Positions 37,024-45,874 of a stretch of DNA of 64,000 nucleotides are shown one piece after another (the stretch's first letter is position 1; each line of letters starts with the position of its first letter). A program made the position numbers and the translations under genes. The stretch is from Lewinellaceae bacterium (GTDB taxonomy: Bacteria; Bacteroidota; Bacteroidia; Chitinophagales; Saprospiraceae), in the NCBI GenBank assembly GCA_016719605.1, contig JADJYW010000002.1:186001-250000 (forward strand). The letters are read 5' to 3'. The notes under the pieces were generated by a model. The model made no database searches, had not been told where the DNA came from, and saw nothing but the letters and a program-made list of their open reading frames with translations.

Positions 37024-38624
37024 ATGAGCAAAGAGAATTGGGGCTCGCGGGTTGGCCTCGTACTGGCTATGGCGGGTAATGCCGTCGGATTAGGCAATTT
37101 TTTGCGCTTCCCGGTGCAAGCCATCCAGAATGGCGGTGGTACGTTTATCATTCCTTACCTCGTGTGTTTCCTGCTGATGGGTATCCCGCTCCTGTTTGTG
37201 GAGTGGGGCATGGGACGTTACGGCGGCAAGTTTGGCGACCACTCCACACCGTTTATTCTGAGTAGTTTTAGCAAGAACAAACGCAGTTTGTGGAAGTACG
37301 TCGGTGTGTTCGGCATTTTCACCAACCTGGCGGTGGCGGCCTACTATTGCTACCTGGAAAGTTGGACGCTGGCCTACATGTGGCGCTCGGTTTCGGGCGC
37401 TTTTGCGGGCCAGGATGCCGGTGCTGTTAGCCAGATGTTCACAGACTATGTGAGCCTTGGCACCTCGGAGCCGATCGTTTTTTGGGTCATTTGTTTGGCG
37501 CTGAACACCTGGATACTTTCCCGTGGCCTTGCTGGTGGTGTGGAAATAGCAGCCAAAGTAGGTATGCCGCTCCTGATTTTCTTCGGCATTTTTCTGGCAA
37601 TTCGGGGCGTCACGCTCAGCGCCGGTGAGGCGGGGGCTGTGAACGACGGCACGGTGGGGTTGAACTTTCTGTGGACCCCCAACTTCAGCACCATTTGGGA
37701 TTTTAAAGTGTGGCTGGCGGCTGCCGGCCAGATATTTTTCACCCTCTCGGTGGGTATGGGCAGCATTCAGTGCTACGCTTCTTACCTGCGTCAGCGCGAC
37801 GATGTAGCGCTCAACGCCATGTCGGCCGGCTGGATGAACGAGTTTGTGGAAGTTTCATTAGGTGCGGCTATTTTGATCCCGATTTCGGTAGGCTATCTCG
37901 GTATTGAACGGGTGGTCGAACTGACCCAAACCGGTGGTTTGGGCCTCGGTTTCCGCACGCTGCCCTACCTGTTCCAGCAGTGGGGCCGATTCTGGCGGCT
38001 TTGGCCGGCATGGCGTGGTTCGGATTGCTGTTTTTTGCAGGTGTCACGTCTTCGTTGGCGATGGGTACCCCGGTCATGGCTTTTTTGCGTGACGAATTTG
38101 GCTGGCGGCGCGAGCGTGCGGCCTGGGCCTTCGGCCTTCTGGTGCTTGTCCTTGGTGCGCCAACGGTGTTTTTCTTCAGCTATGGCGTGTTTGATGAATA
38201 CGATTACTGGGCGGGTACGGTTTCTCTGGTTGTGTTTGCGATGCTCGAAATCGTCTTGTTTGCCTGGGTATTTGGTATGGACAACGCCTGGGCGGAGATC
38301 AACCGCAATGCCGACATGAAGGTACCTGTGGTGTACAAGCACATTATCAAGTATGTCACGCCTGCCATTCTTATCTGTGTGTTCTTCGGGAGCCTGCTGA
38401 GCGAAGGCGGAATACTGGACAAGATTGCAAACAAAGCTATATATGCACAGATTGCTGCCGCAACAGACCCTGCGCAGATCGCCGAACTGCAAAAAACGCT
38501 CACGTTCGTCAACGGTTCCCGGCTCCTGCTCGTCCTGCTCTTTGCGCTGATCGCGTATGCGGTTTATATCGCCCAGCGCAAGCGCGACCGCGAAGGGCGC
38601 ATACCGGTTTTACACAACGATTAA
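37024..38624 (+). CDS. Sodium-dependent neurotransmitter-symporter family transporter, one frameshift
   Basis: Begins MSKENWGSRVGLVLAMAGNA then VGLGNFLRFPVQAIQNGGG, the NSS TM1 signature for Na+ and substrate binding. The first frame is intact to YLFQQWG, then one G or C is missing at 37981-37987; the second frame goes on PILAALAGMAWFGLLFFAGV, TSSLAMGTPVMAFL and ends REGRIPVLHND. Joined length is about 533 aa with 11-12 helices. NSS members in bacteria take up amino acids with Na+. A tiny MetS-like membrane protein follows 18 bp downstream, as in known MetP/MetS pairs, which suggests methionine or another neutral amino acid. Confidence 0.9.
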
Positions 38625-38642
38625 CTAAAAAAATAACAACGT

Positions 38643-38786
38643 ATGACTACTTCTGCATTGATTATGATGCTCCTCGCAAACGGCATAGTCATCGGCGTCA
38701 CGGTCTATTTTTTCCTGAAGGTGCTGCGCACAAGGCCGCCCGATACCGTGGATGAGGATGATGCCAACTTCCCACGAGGAGGATAG
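38643..38786 (+). CDS. MetS-type small subunit of the NSS transporter (47 aa)
   Basis: ATG 38643 opens MTTSALIMMLLANGIVIGVT, then VYFFLKVLRTRPPD and an acidic tail: one membrane helix with a short cytosolic end. Small single-helix proteins of this kind (MetS family) are encoded right after NSS transporters; MetS is needed for methionine uptake by MetP in Corynebacterium. The gene is 18 bp after the transporter and before a terminator, so both are on one transcript. Confidence 0.8.
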   Translation: MTTSALIMMLLANGIVIGVTVYFFLKVLRTRPPDTVDEDDANFPRGG

Positions 38787-38814
38787 GGCGAAGGGCAAGT
38801 TTGCAATTTTTTAG

Positions 38815-38860
38815 AATCCCGTCGTGCGTGGTGGCTACACCGGCACGGCGGGATTTTTTT
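38815..38860 (+). terminator. Rho-independent terminator of the transporter operon
   Basis: Arms AATCCCGTCGTGC and GCACGGCGGGATT pair with one wobble, then TTTTTTT. Confidence 0.85.
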
Positions 38861-38941
38861 GTGTTCTCTGCCGGGGCAAAAACCGGAAGGTCTGATGGGT
38901 GTCGTGAAAAACAAAAAAGGATTTCATCAACGATTTGGCCC

Positions 38942-38949
38942 TAATTTTG
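38942..38949 (+). promoter_or_regulatory. Candidate -7 box upstream of the dockerin-type T9SS gene
   Basis: TAATTTTG fits TAnnTTTG and lies about 75 bp before ATG 39026. No clear -33 box at the usual spacing. Confidence 0.3.
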
Positions 38950-39025
38950 CTCCATAAACCCCATAAATACATTAATCCTTGCCTGCTTTCGGTCGTAGTT
39001 GTTCCTGTAAATCAACCGACTGCCT

Positions 39026-40957
39026 ATGCGACGAGTATTACTTTTGTTGCTGTTTTGTTGTTTTGTGCTCCGTTCCTTTGCCCAGATTACCTGGGAATCG
39101 CCTTGCACGGACAAGATATTTTGCTTTGACCCGGGCAATTGTTCGGGCGGCACCGTCACCTTGTGGGAGGCTGCTGCAACCAATTGTGGCAGCCCGACAA
39201 TCAATTTTTCCTACAAAATTGACCTGGGAAACAACGGCTCCATTGATATTCAATCGAGCGACGATACCATCAATCAGGTATTGCCGGCAGGTACCCACCA
39301 GATCATCTGGCGCGCGCAGGACAACTGCGGCAATGTGAGCCAGGGAGGCTGTACCTACCTCATCACGGTAAAAGATTGCAATCCACCCAACCTACTGTGC
39401 ATCAATGGCCTGGCACAAAATCTGGTCGCTCCCGATTGTGCGGTGGTGTTCGATGTTCAGGATTTTATCCTCCAGGTGAACGACAACTGTACCCCCCTGC
39501 ATGCCCTGGATTTCGGGATACGGCTGACGGGCAACGGCATGGGGTTTCCCTCGGATACCAGCCTTTCGTTCGGTATTTGCGATCAGGGATATTTCCCGGT
39601 GCAGATTTGGGCACGAGACGAAAATGGCTTGTCCAACGCCTGCAACAGTTATGTTTTGGTGCAGGAAAACGCCGGCTTGTGCATCTGCAACGAATACGCC
39701 GACATCCGTCTGGAAGGCTGTGCCCGCACAGCGGATAGCACGCGCCTTGATGCTTACCGTATTCGGGCAACCTTGCAAGGGACGCCGATTCAGGGGGCGC
39801 CGATTAGCCAAATTATAGAGCAAGACATCCAGGACTCCTGTTTCAGCCTGGCGTTTGCCGATCTGCCGCTCAATGGGAGCTACATCGGCTCTGTGCGTGC
39901 CGGCAGGTTTGGAGGTGATCCGCTGGAGGGGGTTTCTACCTTTGATCTGGTGCTCATCAACCGCCATATCCTCGGCCAGCAGCCGCTTGAAAATTTCTAT
40001 CAGGTACTCGCTTCCGACGTGAACCAGAGCAATTCGATCTCCACCTTTGACATCATCGAAATCCGGAAACTCATCCTCGGTATTTACGATAGTTTTCCAC
40101 AAACGACCTCGTGGCGTTTTGTGCGCCCGGCGCCCGACCCGCTGAATCTGGCGGCTTTCGCCGAAGTACGCGATACATACCCCTTCGCGGTGCCCAACCT
40201 GCTGAACGACACGGTGTTTTCTCGTCTGGATTTTGTCGGGATAAAAATGGGCGATGCCAACGCCAACGCTGCGCTGCACGAACCGGCGGCAGATGACCGT
40301 GCGGCTCCTTTGGTTCTTCGGGCTGACGACCCGCTGCTCGAAATTGGCGAGGAGGCATGGATCACTTTTCGGCTTTCCGAGGCCGCCGAACTGTACGGCT
40401 GGCAGATGGCGCTGCAGGCGGATGCCGCATTTTTGGAAATACAGGATGTGCAGGGTGTGTCGCCGCAAGGTGTTGCACTGACTCCGGCCGGCGCATTGCG
40501 CATTGCTTGTCTTGCCGATGCGCCCGACCGGTTTGCTGCCGGGGATGCGCTCTTTTCGGTACGGGTGCTGGCCCGACAGTCGGGCCGGGTATCCGGCGGG
40601 TTACGGGTGAGCGGGGCGCCATTGGCTCCCGAGGCGTACACGTCGGGTGCGGCAGCGGGGGTGCGCAGCCTGGAAGTTTGGCCTGAGCAGCCAACAGCAG
40701 GCGCTGTGTTTCATGCGCCGCAGCCGAATCCTTTTTTTGGTGAAACTACTTTTGGGCTGGAATTGCCGGCTTCGCAGGAAGTGCTCCTTGAGGTTTTTGA
40801 TTTGACCGGGCGGCGGGTTTATCGGGCGGTGCGCCAACTGGAGGCCGGGCGCCAGGAATGGGTTTTCCCAGGCGGACAATTACTGCCGGCGGGTGTGTTT
40901 GCCTGGCGGATACAAGTAGGCAGGGAGGTTTGGAGCGGACGGTTGGTGCGGAGATAG
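39026..40957 (+). CDS. T9SS cargo with dockerin-like repeats (643 aa)
   Basis: Signal peptide MRRVLLLLLFCCFVLRSFAQ; Cys-rich HYR/Ig-like N-terminal domains (about 20-220); a dockerin-like pair GVSTFDLVLINRHILGQQ and NSISTFDIIEIRKLILG (about 310-355) with Asp/Asn-rich loops; a cohesin-like beta domain (LYGWQMALQADAAFLEIQDV); and a type A sorting domain (PQPNPFFGETTFGLELPASQ .. WSGRLVRR). Dockerin/cohesin pairs can hold surface complexes together by calcium-dependent binding. The protein is likely to be on the cell surface; its target is unknown. Confidence 0.85.
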   Translation: MRRVLLLLLFCCFVLRSFAQITWESPCTDKIFCFDPGNCSGGTVTLWEAAATNCGSPTINFSYKIDLGNNGSIDIQSSDDTINQVLPAGTHQIIWRAQDNCGNVSQGGCTYLITVKDCNPPNLLCINGLAQNLVAPDCAVVFDVQDFILQVNDNCTPLHALDFGIRLTGNGMGFPSDTSLSFGICDQGYFPVQIWARDENGLSNACNSYVLVQENAGLCICNEYADIRLEGCARTADSTRLDAYRIRATLQGTPIQGAPISQIIEQDIQDSCFSLAFADLPLNGSYIGSVRAGRFGGDPLEGVSTFDLVLINRHILGQQPLENFYQVLASDVNQSNSISTFDIIEIRKLILGIYDSFPQTTSWRFVRPAPDPLNLAAFAEVRDTYPFAVPNLLNDTVFSRLDFVGIKMGDANANAALHEPAADDRAAPLVLRADDPLLEIGEEAWITFRLSEAAELYGWQMALQADAAFLEIQDVQGVSPQGVALTPAGALRIACLADAPDRFAAGDALFSVRVLARQSGRVSGGLRVSGAPLAPEAYTSGAAAGVRSLEVWPEQPTAGAVFHAPQPNPFFGETTFGLELPASQEVLLEVFDLTGRRVYRAVRQLEAGRQEWVFPGGQLLPAGVFAWRIQVGREVWSGRLVRR

Positions 40958-40961
40958 CCGC

Positions 40962-41007
40962 AAAAAAAAACAAACGGGGCGACCGGCAAATGCCGAGCGC
41001 CCCGTTT
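40962..41007 (-). terminator. Terminator of the ribosomal-protein operon
   Basis: AAACGGGGCG / CGCCCCGTTT stem (40971-41007) with an inner GC hairpin, then a run of nine T on the minus strand (40962-40970). It lies 22 bp after the DUF4295 stop and also separates the convergent T9SS gene. Confidence 0.85.
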
Positions 41008-41029
41008 GGTTGGTATACCGGGGAGGAGT

Positions 41030-41209
41030 TTACTTTACATCTGCAAAGAAATCCTTCACCTTGTCTTTGTGAACGATCATCTGCTTGTAGGTATATCGTC
41101 CGGTTGCGGGGTCTTTGACGGCTTTTACCACTTTTACATGGTCCTTACCGGAGCCGGCGTTGGCGGCACGCTGGGCTACCCGCGCGTTTTTAGAAACTTT
41201 TTTTGCCAT
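41030..41209 (-). CDS. DUF4295 small basic protein (59 aa)
   Basis: The minus strand encodes MAKKVSKNARVAQRAANAGS, then KDHVKVVKAVKDPATGRYTY and a final KVKDFFADVK. This is the short, lysine-rich DUF4295 family found in Bacteroidota directly after rpmB and rpmG; the position suggests a ribosome-associated role, though it has no proven function known to me. It is 45 bp after L33 and ends before the operon terminator. Confidence 0.9.
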   Translation of the reverse strand: MAKKVSKNARVAQRAANAGSGKDHVKVVKAVKDPATGRYTYKQMIVHKDKVKDFFADVK

Positions 41210-41254
41210 GGCGTTCCGTGTGTTTTTATTTTAAAAAAGAGGACTTGATGCGCG

Positions 41255-41443
41255 TTACTTGATCTCGCGGTGTGCAGTGTACTTCCGCATGATCGGGTTG
41301 TACTTTTTCAGTTCCAGGCGCTCCGGGGTGTTTTTCCGGTTCTTCTGCGTGATATACCGGGAAGTGCCGGGCAAACCGCTGTTCTTGTGCTCGGTGCATT
41401 CGAGAATGACCTGGAGCCGATTGCCTTTGCTTTTCTTTGCCAT
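41255..41443 (-). CDS. rpmG: 50S ribosomal protein L33
   Basis: 62 aa, MAKKSKGNRLQVILECTEHK, then RYITQKNRKNTPERLELKKY and the end KYTAHREIK, a full-length L33. It lacks the CxxC zinc pair (only one Cys), so it is the zinc-free type. It lies between L28 and DUF4295 in one operon on the minus strand. Confidence 0.97.
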   Translation of the reverse strand: MAKKSKGNRLQVILECTEHKNSGLPGTSRYITQKNRKNTPERLELKKYNPIMRKYTAHREIK

Positions 41444-41500
41444 TTTGTTTGATATTCGATATTGAAGACTAATGAGAAACTACACGCGGGAAGAAGTGGC

Positions 41501-41761
41501 TTAGCAGCCTGCTTCCGATCCGTGGTAAATGATTTCTCCTTTCTTTTCCAACTTTTTAATGTAGGCGTACAGACCCATTTTGCTGATCGTACGGATCGCG
41601 GAGGCGCTCACTTTGAGGGTCACCCATTCGCCCGTTTCAGGCATGAAGAACTTCTTCGTGTGCAGGTTCGGATAGAAGCGGCGCTTCGTCTTGCGGTTGG
41701 AGTGCGATACGTAGTTGCCCGATATCGTCTTTTTCCCCGTCAAATCACAGACTTTCGACAT
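41501..41761 (-). CDS. rpmB: 50S ribosomal protein L28
   Basis: 86 aa, MSKVCDLTGKKTISGNYVSH, SNRKTKRRFYPNLHTKKFF, ending KLEKKGEIIYHGSEAGC. ATG 41761 is the family start; an upstream in-frame reading is not conserved. First gene of the L28-L33-DUF4295 operon; tRNA-Arg lies 105 bp upstream on the same strand. Confidence 0.97.
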   Translation of the reverse strand: MSKVCDLTGKKTISGNYVSHSNRKTKRRFYPNLHTKKFFMPETGEWVTLKVSASAIRTISKMGLYAYIKKLEKKGEIIYHGSEAGC

Positions 41762-41866
41762 AACTCTTGTTGACTTAAGTGGTGTTGTGTTGAGATGCCT
41801 GAGCGCGGGCGAACCAAAAAAATTGGACTTGCCACTATCTAACAATCAAGCACTTGAAATTTTTTG

Positions 41867-41939
41867 TGACTCCGAGAGGACTCGAACCTCTAACCTTCTG
41901 ATCCGTAGTCAGATGCTCTATCCATTAAGCTACGGAGCC
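41867..41939 (-). tRNA. tRNA-Arg (ACG)
   Basis: The 73-nt cloverleaf on the minus strand starts GGCTCCG and ends CGGAGTC plus A73 (one G-U pair). The anticodon loop is CTACGGA between TCTGA and TCAGA, giving anticodon ACG (wobble A, read as inosine). The T-loop GGTTCGAGTCC is standard. The 3' CCA is not fully encoded. Confidence 0.96.
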
Positions 41940-42002
41940 AACTCATTTTTTCTTACGGGGTGCAAAGGTAAGCGGCGGGCTATGGAATTTCCAAACGCAA
42001 TT

Positions 42003-43640
42003 TTATTTTTTCACAAATTTTACGGAACGCCACGCATCGTTGCGGCCAAAAGCCACCACATAGACCCCTCTGGGCAGCCGGCGAACGTCGTATTTCCAGA
42101 TATTGCTGGAGAACGGGCTGGGGGTAATTATTTCCTCGTACAACTGTTGGCCAAGTATATTGAACACCCGAACCTGGTAGGGCGTGTAGGTTGGCGTCCG
42201 AAAACGTACGCTCAACTCGTCGAATACAGGATTGGGGCGTGCCCAAAGAATATCCAAACGCCCGGTGGCGGCGCCGTCGCAGAGTTCCTGTACGGCTCGC
42301 ACGGAGCCGGCCACATCAAGTCGGCCGCCGGTGGTGGTGACATTTTTCAGTGTGACATTCGGGGATACGTTTTCGAGGATTATGTCGCGTATACGTCTGG
42401 TGCATTCTATCGGATTGGTCAGGGCATCCTCGGTGAGTTTAGCGCATTGCAGGCTGTAGAGCAGCGCCACGGCGCCGGTGGCGTGTGGCGCCGAGGCTGA
42501 GGTGCCGCTAAATGCACCATACGTTGGGGTCACATCCTGGCTACGGGTGGTGTAGGATCCTTCGCCCGGTGCGCCAAAATCAACATGGGTAGCGCCGTAG
42601 CCTGTTTTTTGCATTTTTTTGTCAAACTTGTCCACATTGTTCACCACAAGGAGGTGCTCGCTGGGGCAGGTACTGGGCATATCGCCAACCACATCCACAT
42701 TGAACTCATCGTTGGTTGTCGCACCGATATTCAGTATACCGACTTTGCCCAGCGAATCGTACACGGCGCACCACAACGGATAATCGGACGGAAATTTGTT
42801 GTTTACGCCAAACGAGGCATTGGAGGCCACCACAAAGGCTCCCTGCGCGCCATTGGTGGTGTTGTAGCGGTGGCGCATTTTGGCCGCATAGCTATACGCT
42901 CCCACGATTTCGTCTTCGTACTCTATGTTCGCGAAGTTCATCAGTTTGACCTTCCAGTTGACGCCCGATACGCCGGCGCCGTTGTTGCCTGACGCGCCGA
43001 TAATGCCGTTGACGGCCGTGCCATGAAAACCGATTATGCCGGGGTGGTCGCTCTGGGTACGCGGGTTCCAGCCCCGAAAATCATCTACATAGCCGTTACC
43101 GTCGTCGTCTATGTTGTTGTTGGGTATCTCGGCCCAGTTGAACCAGACATTGGGCGTCAGGTCCGGATGGGTGAGCAAGGCGCCTTTTTCGAGTACAGCC
43201 ACCACGATGGTGTCGCCCGCCGGTGTCAGCCCGCCGGTGGTTACGTCCCAGGCGTCGGTCATACCAATCAGGGCCATGTCTTCCTGTTTGAACCAGTCCG
43301 GGTCGTTGGGAAACGTGCCGCGTTCGTACACCCGGCGATTCCATTGTGCCACTTGCACATCCGGCAGCCGGCGGGCAACAGCCAGCGCCAGGTTGGGGTC
43401 TACCGTCGATTCGTCGAAGCCGAGGAGGTAGATTTGCCAGTCCGGCGCCACCGGTTTTTTCCAGAAAAACCCGGTAGCGCCGGGCAGCGCCTGATTCAGT
43501 GCAAACAGCACCGTAGCGGGGGAGGCCTCGGCGTTCAACTGGACGAGCATTTCCCCGAAGCGGCGCTCGTCGCCCTGACCCGAGGCGGCGGCAAGTGTCG
43601 ACAGGGAAAAGAGTATAGCGAAGCAAAATTTCTTAGTCAT
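42003..43640 (-). CDS. Secreted subtilase (S8) with T9SS type A sorting domain
   Basis: 545 aa. Signal peptide MTKKFCFAILFSLSTLAAAS, propeptide-like region to about 115, then the S8 domain: TIVVAVLEKGALLTHPDL (Asp position), IGFHGTAVNGIIGA (catalytic His), and AFSGTSASAPHATGAVALL (catalytic Ser). The C-terminus ILWARPNPVFDELSVRF .. RRLPRGVYVVAFGR .. VKFVKK is a type A sorting domain, so it leaves the cell through T9SS. The usual catalytic Asp is Glu here (VLEKG instead of VIDTG). It overlaps the end of the upstream receptor gene by 8 bp. Confidence 0.9.
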   Translation of the reverse strand: MTKKFCFAILFSLSTLAAASGQGDERRFGEMLVQLNAEASPATVLFALNQALPGATGFFWKKPVAPDWQIYLLGFDESTVDPNLALAVARRLPDVQVAQWNRRVYERGTFPNDPDWFKQEDMALIGMTDAWDVTTGGLTPAGDTIVVAVLEKGALLTHPDLTPNVWFNWAEIPNNNIDDDGNGYVDDFRGWNPRTQSDHPGIIGFHGTAVNGIIGASGNNGAGVSGVNWKVKLMNFANIEYEDEIVGAYSYAAKMRHRYNTTNGAQGAFVVASNASFGVNNKFPSDYPLWCAVYDSLGKVGILNIGATTNDEFNVDVVGDMPSTCPSEHLLVVNNVDKFDKKMQKTGYGATHVDFGAPGEGSYTTRSQDVTPTYGAFSGTSASAPHATGAVALLYSLQCAKLTEDALTNPIECTRRIRDIILENVSPNVTLKNVTTTGGRLDVAGSVRAVQELCDGAATGRLDILWARPNPVFDELSVRFRTPTYTPYQVRVFNILGQQLYEEIITPSPFSSNIWKYDVRRLPRGVYVVAFGRNDAWRSVKFVKK

Positions 43641-44541
43641 GGTTTAAAAAACAGGTAAACAGTTTCTGGTTGAAATTGCCGGCAAAGTAAACGGTTTGCG
43701 GGCAGCGCCGCTCGGTACGCTCACGGTAATCTTTGCTGAAAACGGCCAAGCATACTTTTTCCCGCAATTGCCGGAAATAGGCCGGGGCAAGCAGCAGGCG
43801 GCTGCCGTACCACGAAAACATCTCGCCGTCCACCACCACGACCTGTGCCGCAGGGCAAATTTCCTGAAACTCCGCGACGTGTTTTTCCGCAAACGGGTAC
43901 GGCTCGGAGGAAAGCAGTAACACATCCGGCGCACGTTCGGTCAGTATTTCCGGCAAAATTTCGGGGTAGCGACTTTCCGCAGCAAACACATTTTCAAATC
44001 CGGCTTCCTGCAGCATGGCGTGGATGAACGTATCGCCACCCGCCACCATGCAGGGTTTTCGCCAAATAAAATACGCGGCGCGGGGACGGCCCGCCGCCGG
44101 CTCGGGCCGATGGTCGGCAAAGGCTTGCTCCACCGTGCGCACCAGCATTTGCGCAGCCGGTGCTCTGCCGGTGACGGCGCCCACTCGTCCGATCATATCC
44201 AGGGCGCTGTGCAAGTCGCGCACATCGCTCGTCCAAACCGGAAAACGGGTAGCCAGGGCTTCTATTTGCACCCGTTTATTTTCTTCTTTATTGGCAATGA
44301 TGAGGTCGGGCGCCAGCGCAGCCACTTTTTCCGGGTTGACCGTTTTGGTGCCGCCGACCCGTTTTTTTTCCTGAAACCACGCCGCCGGGTGTACGCAAAA
44401 TTTGGTAATACCCACCACTTCGTCCGCCAGCCCCAGCGCGTGCAGCAGTTCCGTTTGCGAAGGCACCAGCGACACGATACGCCGGGGCGGAAACACCGGC
44501 AGGACTATGGTGCGGGCTGTTTGGTCGGTGCAGGTGTACAT
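43633..44541 (-). CDS. BtuF/helical-backbone metal receptor-like protein
   Basis: 302 aa from ATG 44541. PPRRIVSLVPSQTELLHALG and VVGITKFCVHPAAWF, then KVAALAPDLIIANKEENKR, are typical of the cobalamin/iron-siderophore binding fold (PF01497). No signal peptide is seen, so it may be cytoplasmic or mis-started; Bacteroidota have such BtuF-like forms. The last 40 residues are not conserved-looking. Upstream the frame stays open through the 15-bp repeat array, but this reading (NPPTRNLPTRN..) is considered spacer. The VOC gene lies upstream on the same strand. Confidence 0.78.
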   Translation of the reverse strand: MYTCTDQTARTIVLPVFPPRRIVSLVPSQTELLHALGLADEVVGITKFCVHPAAWFQEKKRVGGTKTVNPEKVAALAPDLIIANKEENKRVQIEALATRFPVWTSDVRDLHSALDMIGRVGAVTGRAPAAQMLVRTVEQAFADHRPEPAAGRPRAAYFIWRKPCMVAGGDTFIHAMLQEAGFENVFAAESRYPEILPEILTERAPDVLLLSSEPYPFAEKHVAEFQEICPAAQVVVVDGEMFSWYGSRLLLAPAYFRQLREKVCLAVFSKDYRERTERRCPQTVYFAGNFNQKLFTCFLNHD

Positions 44542-44654
44542 GGTTGGAGGGTTTCTGGTTGGAGGGTTTCTGGTTGGAAGGTTTCTGGTTGGAGGGTTTC
44601 TGGTTTCTGGTTGGAGGTTTCTGGTTGGAGGGTTTCTGGTTGGAAGGTTTCTGG
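44542..44654. repeat. 15-bp tandem repeat (GGTTGGAGGGTTTCT family), copy 2
   Basis: About eight units fill exactly the spacer between the VOC stop codon and the receptor start codon. Confidence 0.95.
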
Positions 44655-45035
44655 TTAGGTTTTGGGTTGTTCCCAGAGTTCGATTTTGTTGCCCTCGGGG
44701 TCCATGATCCAGGCAAATTTTCCAAATTCCTCTTCCATGGGTGTGCCGACAATGGTGACCCCTTCTGTACGCAATTGCTCCAGGAGCGCAGCGAGGTCGG
44801 CGACCCGGAAATTGATCATGAAATTTTGTGTGGACGGCTCGAAGTAGTCGGTTGGTTCTTTGAATAATCCCAGTACCGTGTAGGGTCTGGCCCCCTCTTC
44901 GATTGCCTCGTCCCAAAAAAACTGGGCGCCCCAGGATTCCATCGGAATGCCCAGATGTTTTTCGTACCAAGCCAGGGTATTTTCCTGATTGCGGCATTTG
45001 AAAAAGATGCCGCCAATACCGGTTACTCGTTTCAT
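44655..45035 (-). CDS. VOC-family (glyoxalase-like) protein
   Basis: 126 aa. MKRVTGIGGIFFKCRNQENT and LAWYEKHLGIPMESWGAQF, then NFMINFRVADLAALLEQLRT and FAWIMDPEGNKIELWEQP, two beta-alpha-beta-beta-beta units of the vicinal oxygen chelate fold with the terminal DPxGNxIELW motif (Glu metal ligand). Members are lyases, dioxygenases or resistance proteins; the substrate is unknown. It is 12 bp downstream of rlmB. Confidence 0.88.
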   Translation of the reverse strand: MKRVTGIGGIFFKCRNQENTLAWYEKHLGIPMESWGAQFFWDEAIEEGARPYTVLGLFKEPTDYFEPSTQNFMINFRVADLAALLEQLRTEGVTIVGTPMEEEFGKFAWIMDPEGNKIELWEQPKT

Positions 45036-45047
45036 AATGTGGTGTGT

Positions 45048-45794
45048 TTACAAATTAACGTTTCCGAGCCGCTGCCGCTGCACCTCGTAGAGCACGATGC
45101 CTGCGGCTACGCTGACGTTGTACGAGTCGAAATCGGTTGCCTGTGGAATTTTGGCTACCTGGTCGGACATACGGATCAGTTTCGGGGCGAGGCCCTCGCC
45201 TTCGGGGCCGAGCAGGATGGCTGTAGCGCCGGTGAGTTCCGCAGCGTATAGGGGCCTGGCTTTGTCGGTGAGGGCGGTTGCCACCACTTGCACATCGTTT
45301 TGCTGGAGCCACTCCACAGTAGAGTACATGCTGCGCACACGGCACAGGCGTATGCGGGCGAGGGCGCCGGCGGAGGCTTTCATCGCGTCTTCGTTGGCGG
45401 GTGCGGAGCCGGACTGCGGCACCACCACGGCATGCACGCCCGCGCATTCGGCCGAACGACAGATAGCGCCGAAGTTGCGCACATCGGTGATGCTGTCGAG
45501 CAGGAGAAAGAGAGGGATTTCGCCGCGTTCGAGGATGGCGGGCAGCACGGCCTCCAGGGTTTGGAACTCCACGAGGGTGAGCCACGCAACAACCCCCTGG
45601 TGGTTGCCGCGCACCATTTTATTGAGTTTTTCTTTCGGGACGACCTGCAGCGGGATGTCGTGTTCTTTGGTCAGGTGGCGGATTTCTTTTTCCAGTTCGC
45701 CGCGCAGGCCCTGCTGAAACAAAACTTTTTCTACCGGCTGGCCGGCTTGTATGGCTTCCACCACCGGGTGGTGGCCGTAGATGAGATTGGACAA
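45048..45794 (-). CDS. rlmB: 23S rRNA (guanosine-2'-O-)-methyltransferase, RlmB/SpoU family
   Basis: 248 aa. N-terminal substrate-binding domain (IYGHHPVVEAIQAG, NHQGVVAWL), then the SPOUT methylase motifs: LLLDSITDVRNFGAICRSAE, ILLGPEGEGLAPKLI and FDSYNVSVAAGIVLYEVQ. RlmB methylates G2251 of 23S rRNA using SAM. The assignment as RlmB and not a TrmH relative rests on the N-terminal domain and length. It is the first gene of a likely rlmB-VOC pair. Confidence 0.92.
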   Translation of the reverse strand: MSNLIYGHHPVVEAIQAGQPVEKVLFQQGLRGELEKEIRHLTKEHDIPLQVVPKEKLNKMVRGNHQGVVAWLTLVEFQTLEAVLPAILERGEIPLFLLLDSITDVRNFGAICRSAECAGVHAVVVPQSGSAPANEDAMKASAGALARIRLCRVRSMYSTVEWLQQNDVQVVATALTDKARPLYAAELTGATAILLGPEGEGLAPKLIRMSDQVAKIPQATDFDSYNVSVAAGIVLYEVQRQRLGNVNL

Positions 45795-45874
45795 GGTGTT
45801 TTACAATTTACGATGGACGATTGGGCAAAGGTATGCAGAAGGGGCGTATGCCATGCGGTTGGGTTGTTGCGTGC

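Noticed and set aside
44542..44997. N-terminal extension of the BtuF-like protein through the repeat (NPPTRNLPTRN..)
   Set aside because: The unit length is a multiple of three and lacks stops, so openness is expected by chance; the extension also runs antiphase through the VOC gene. The same reasoning applies to pcm upstream of 51679.
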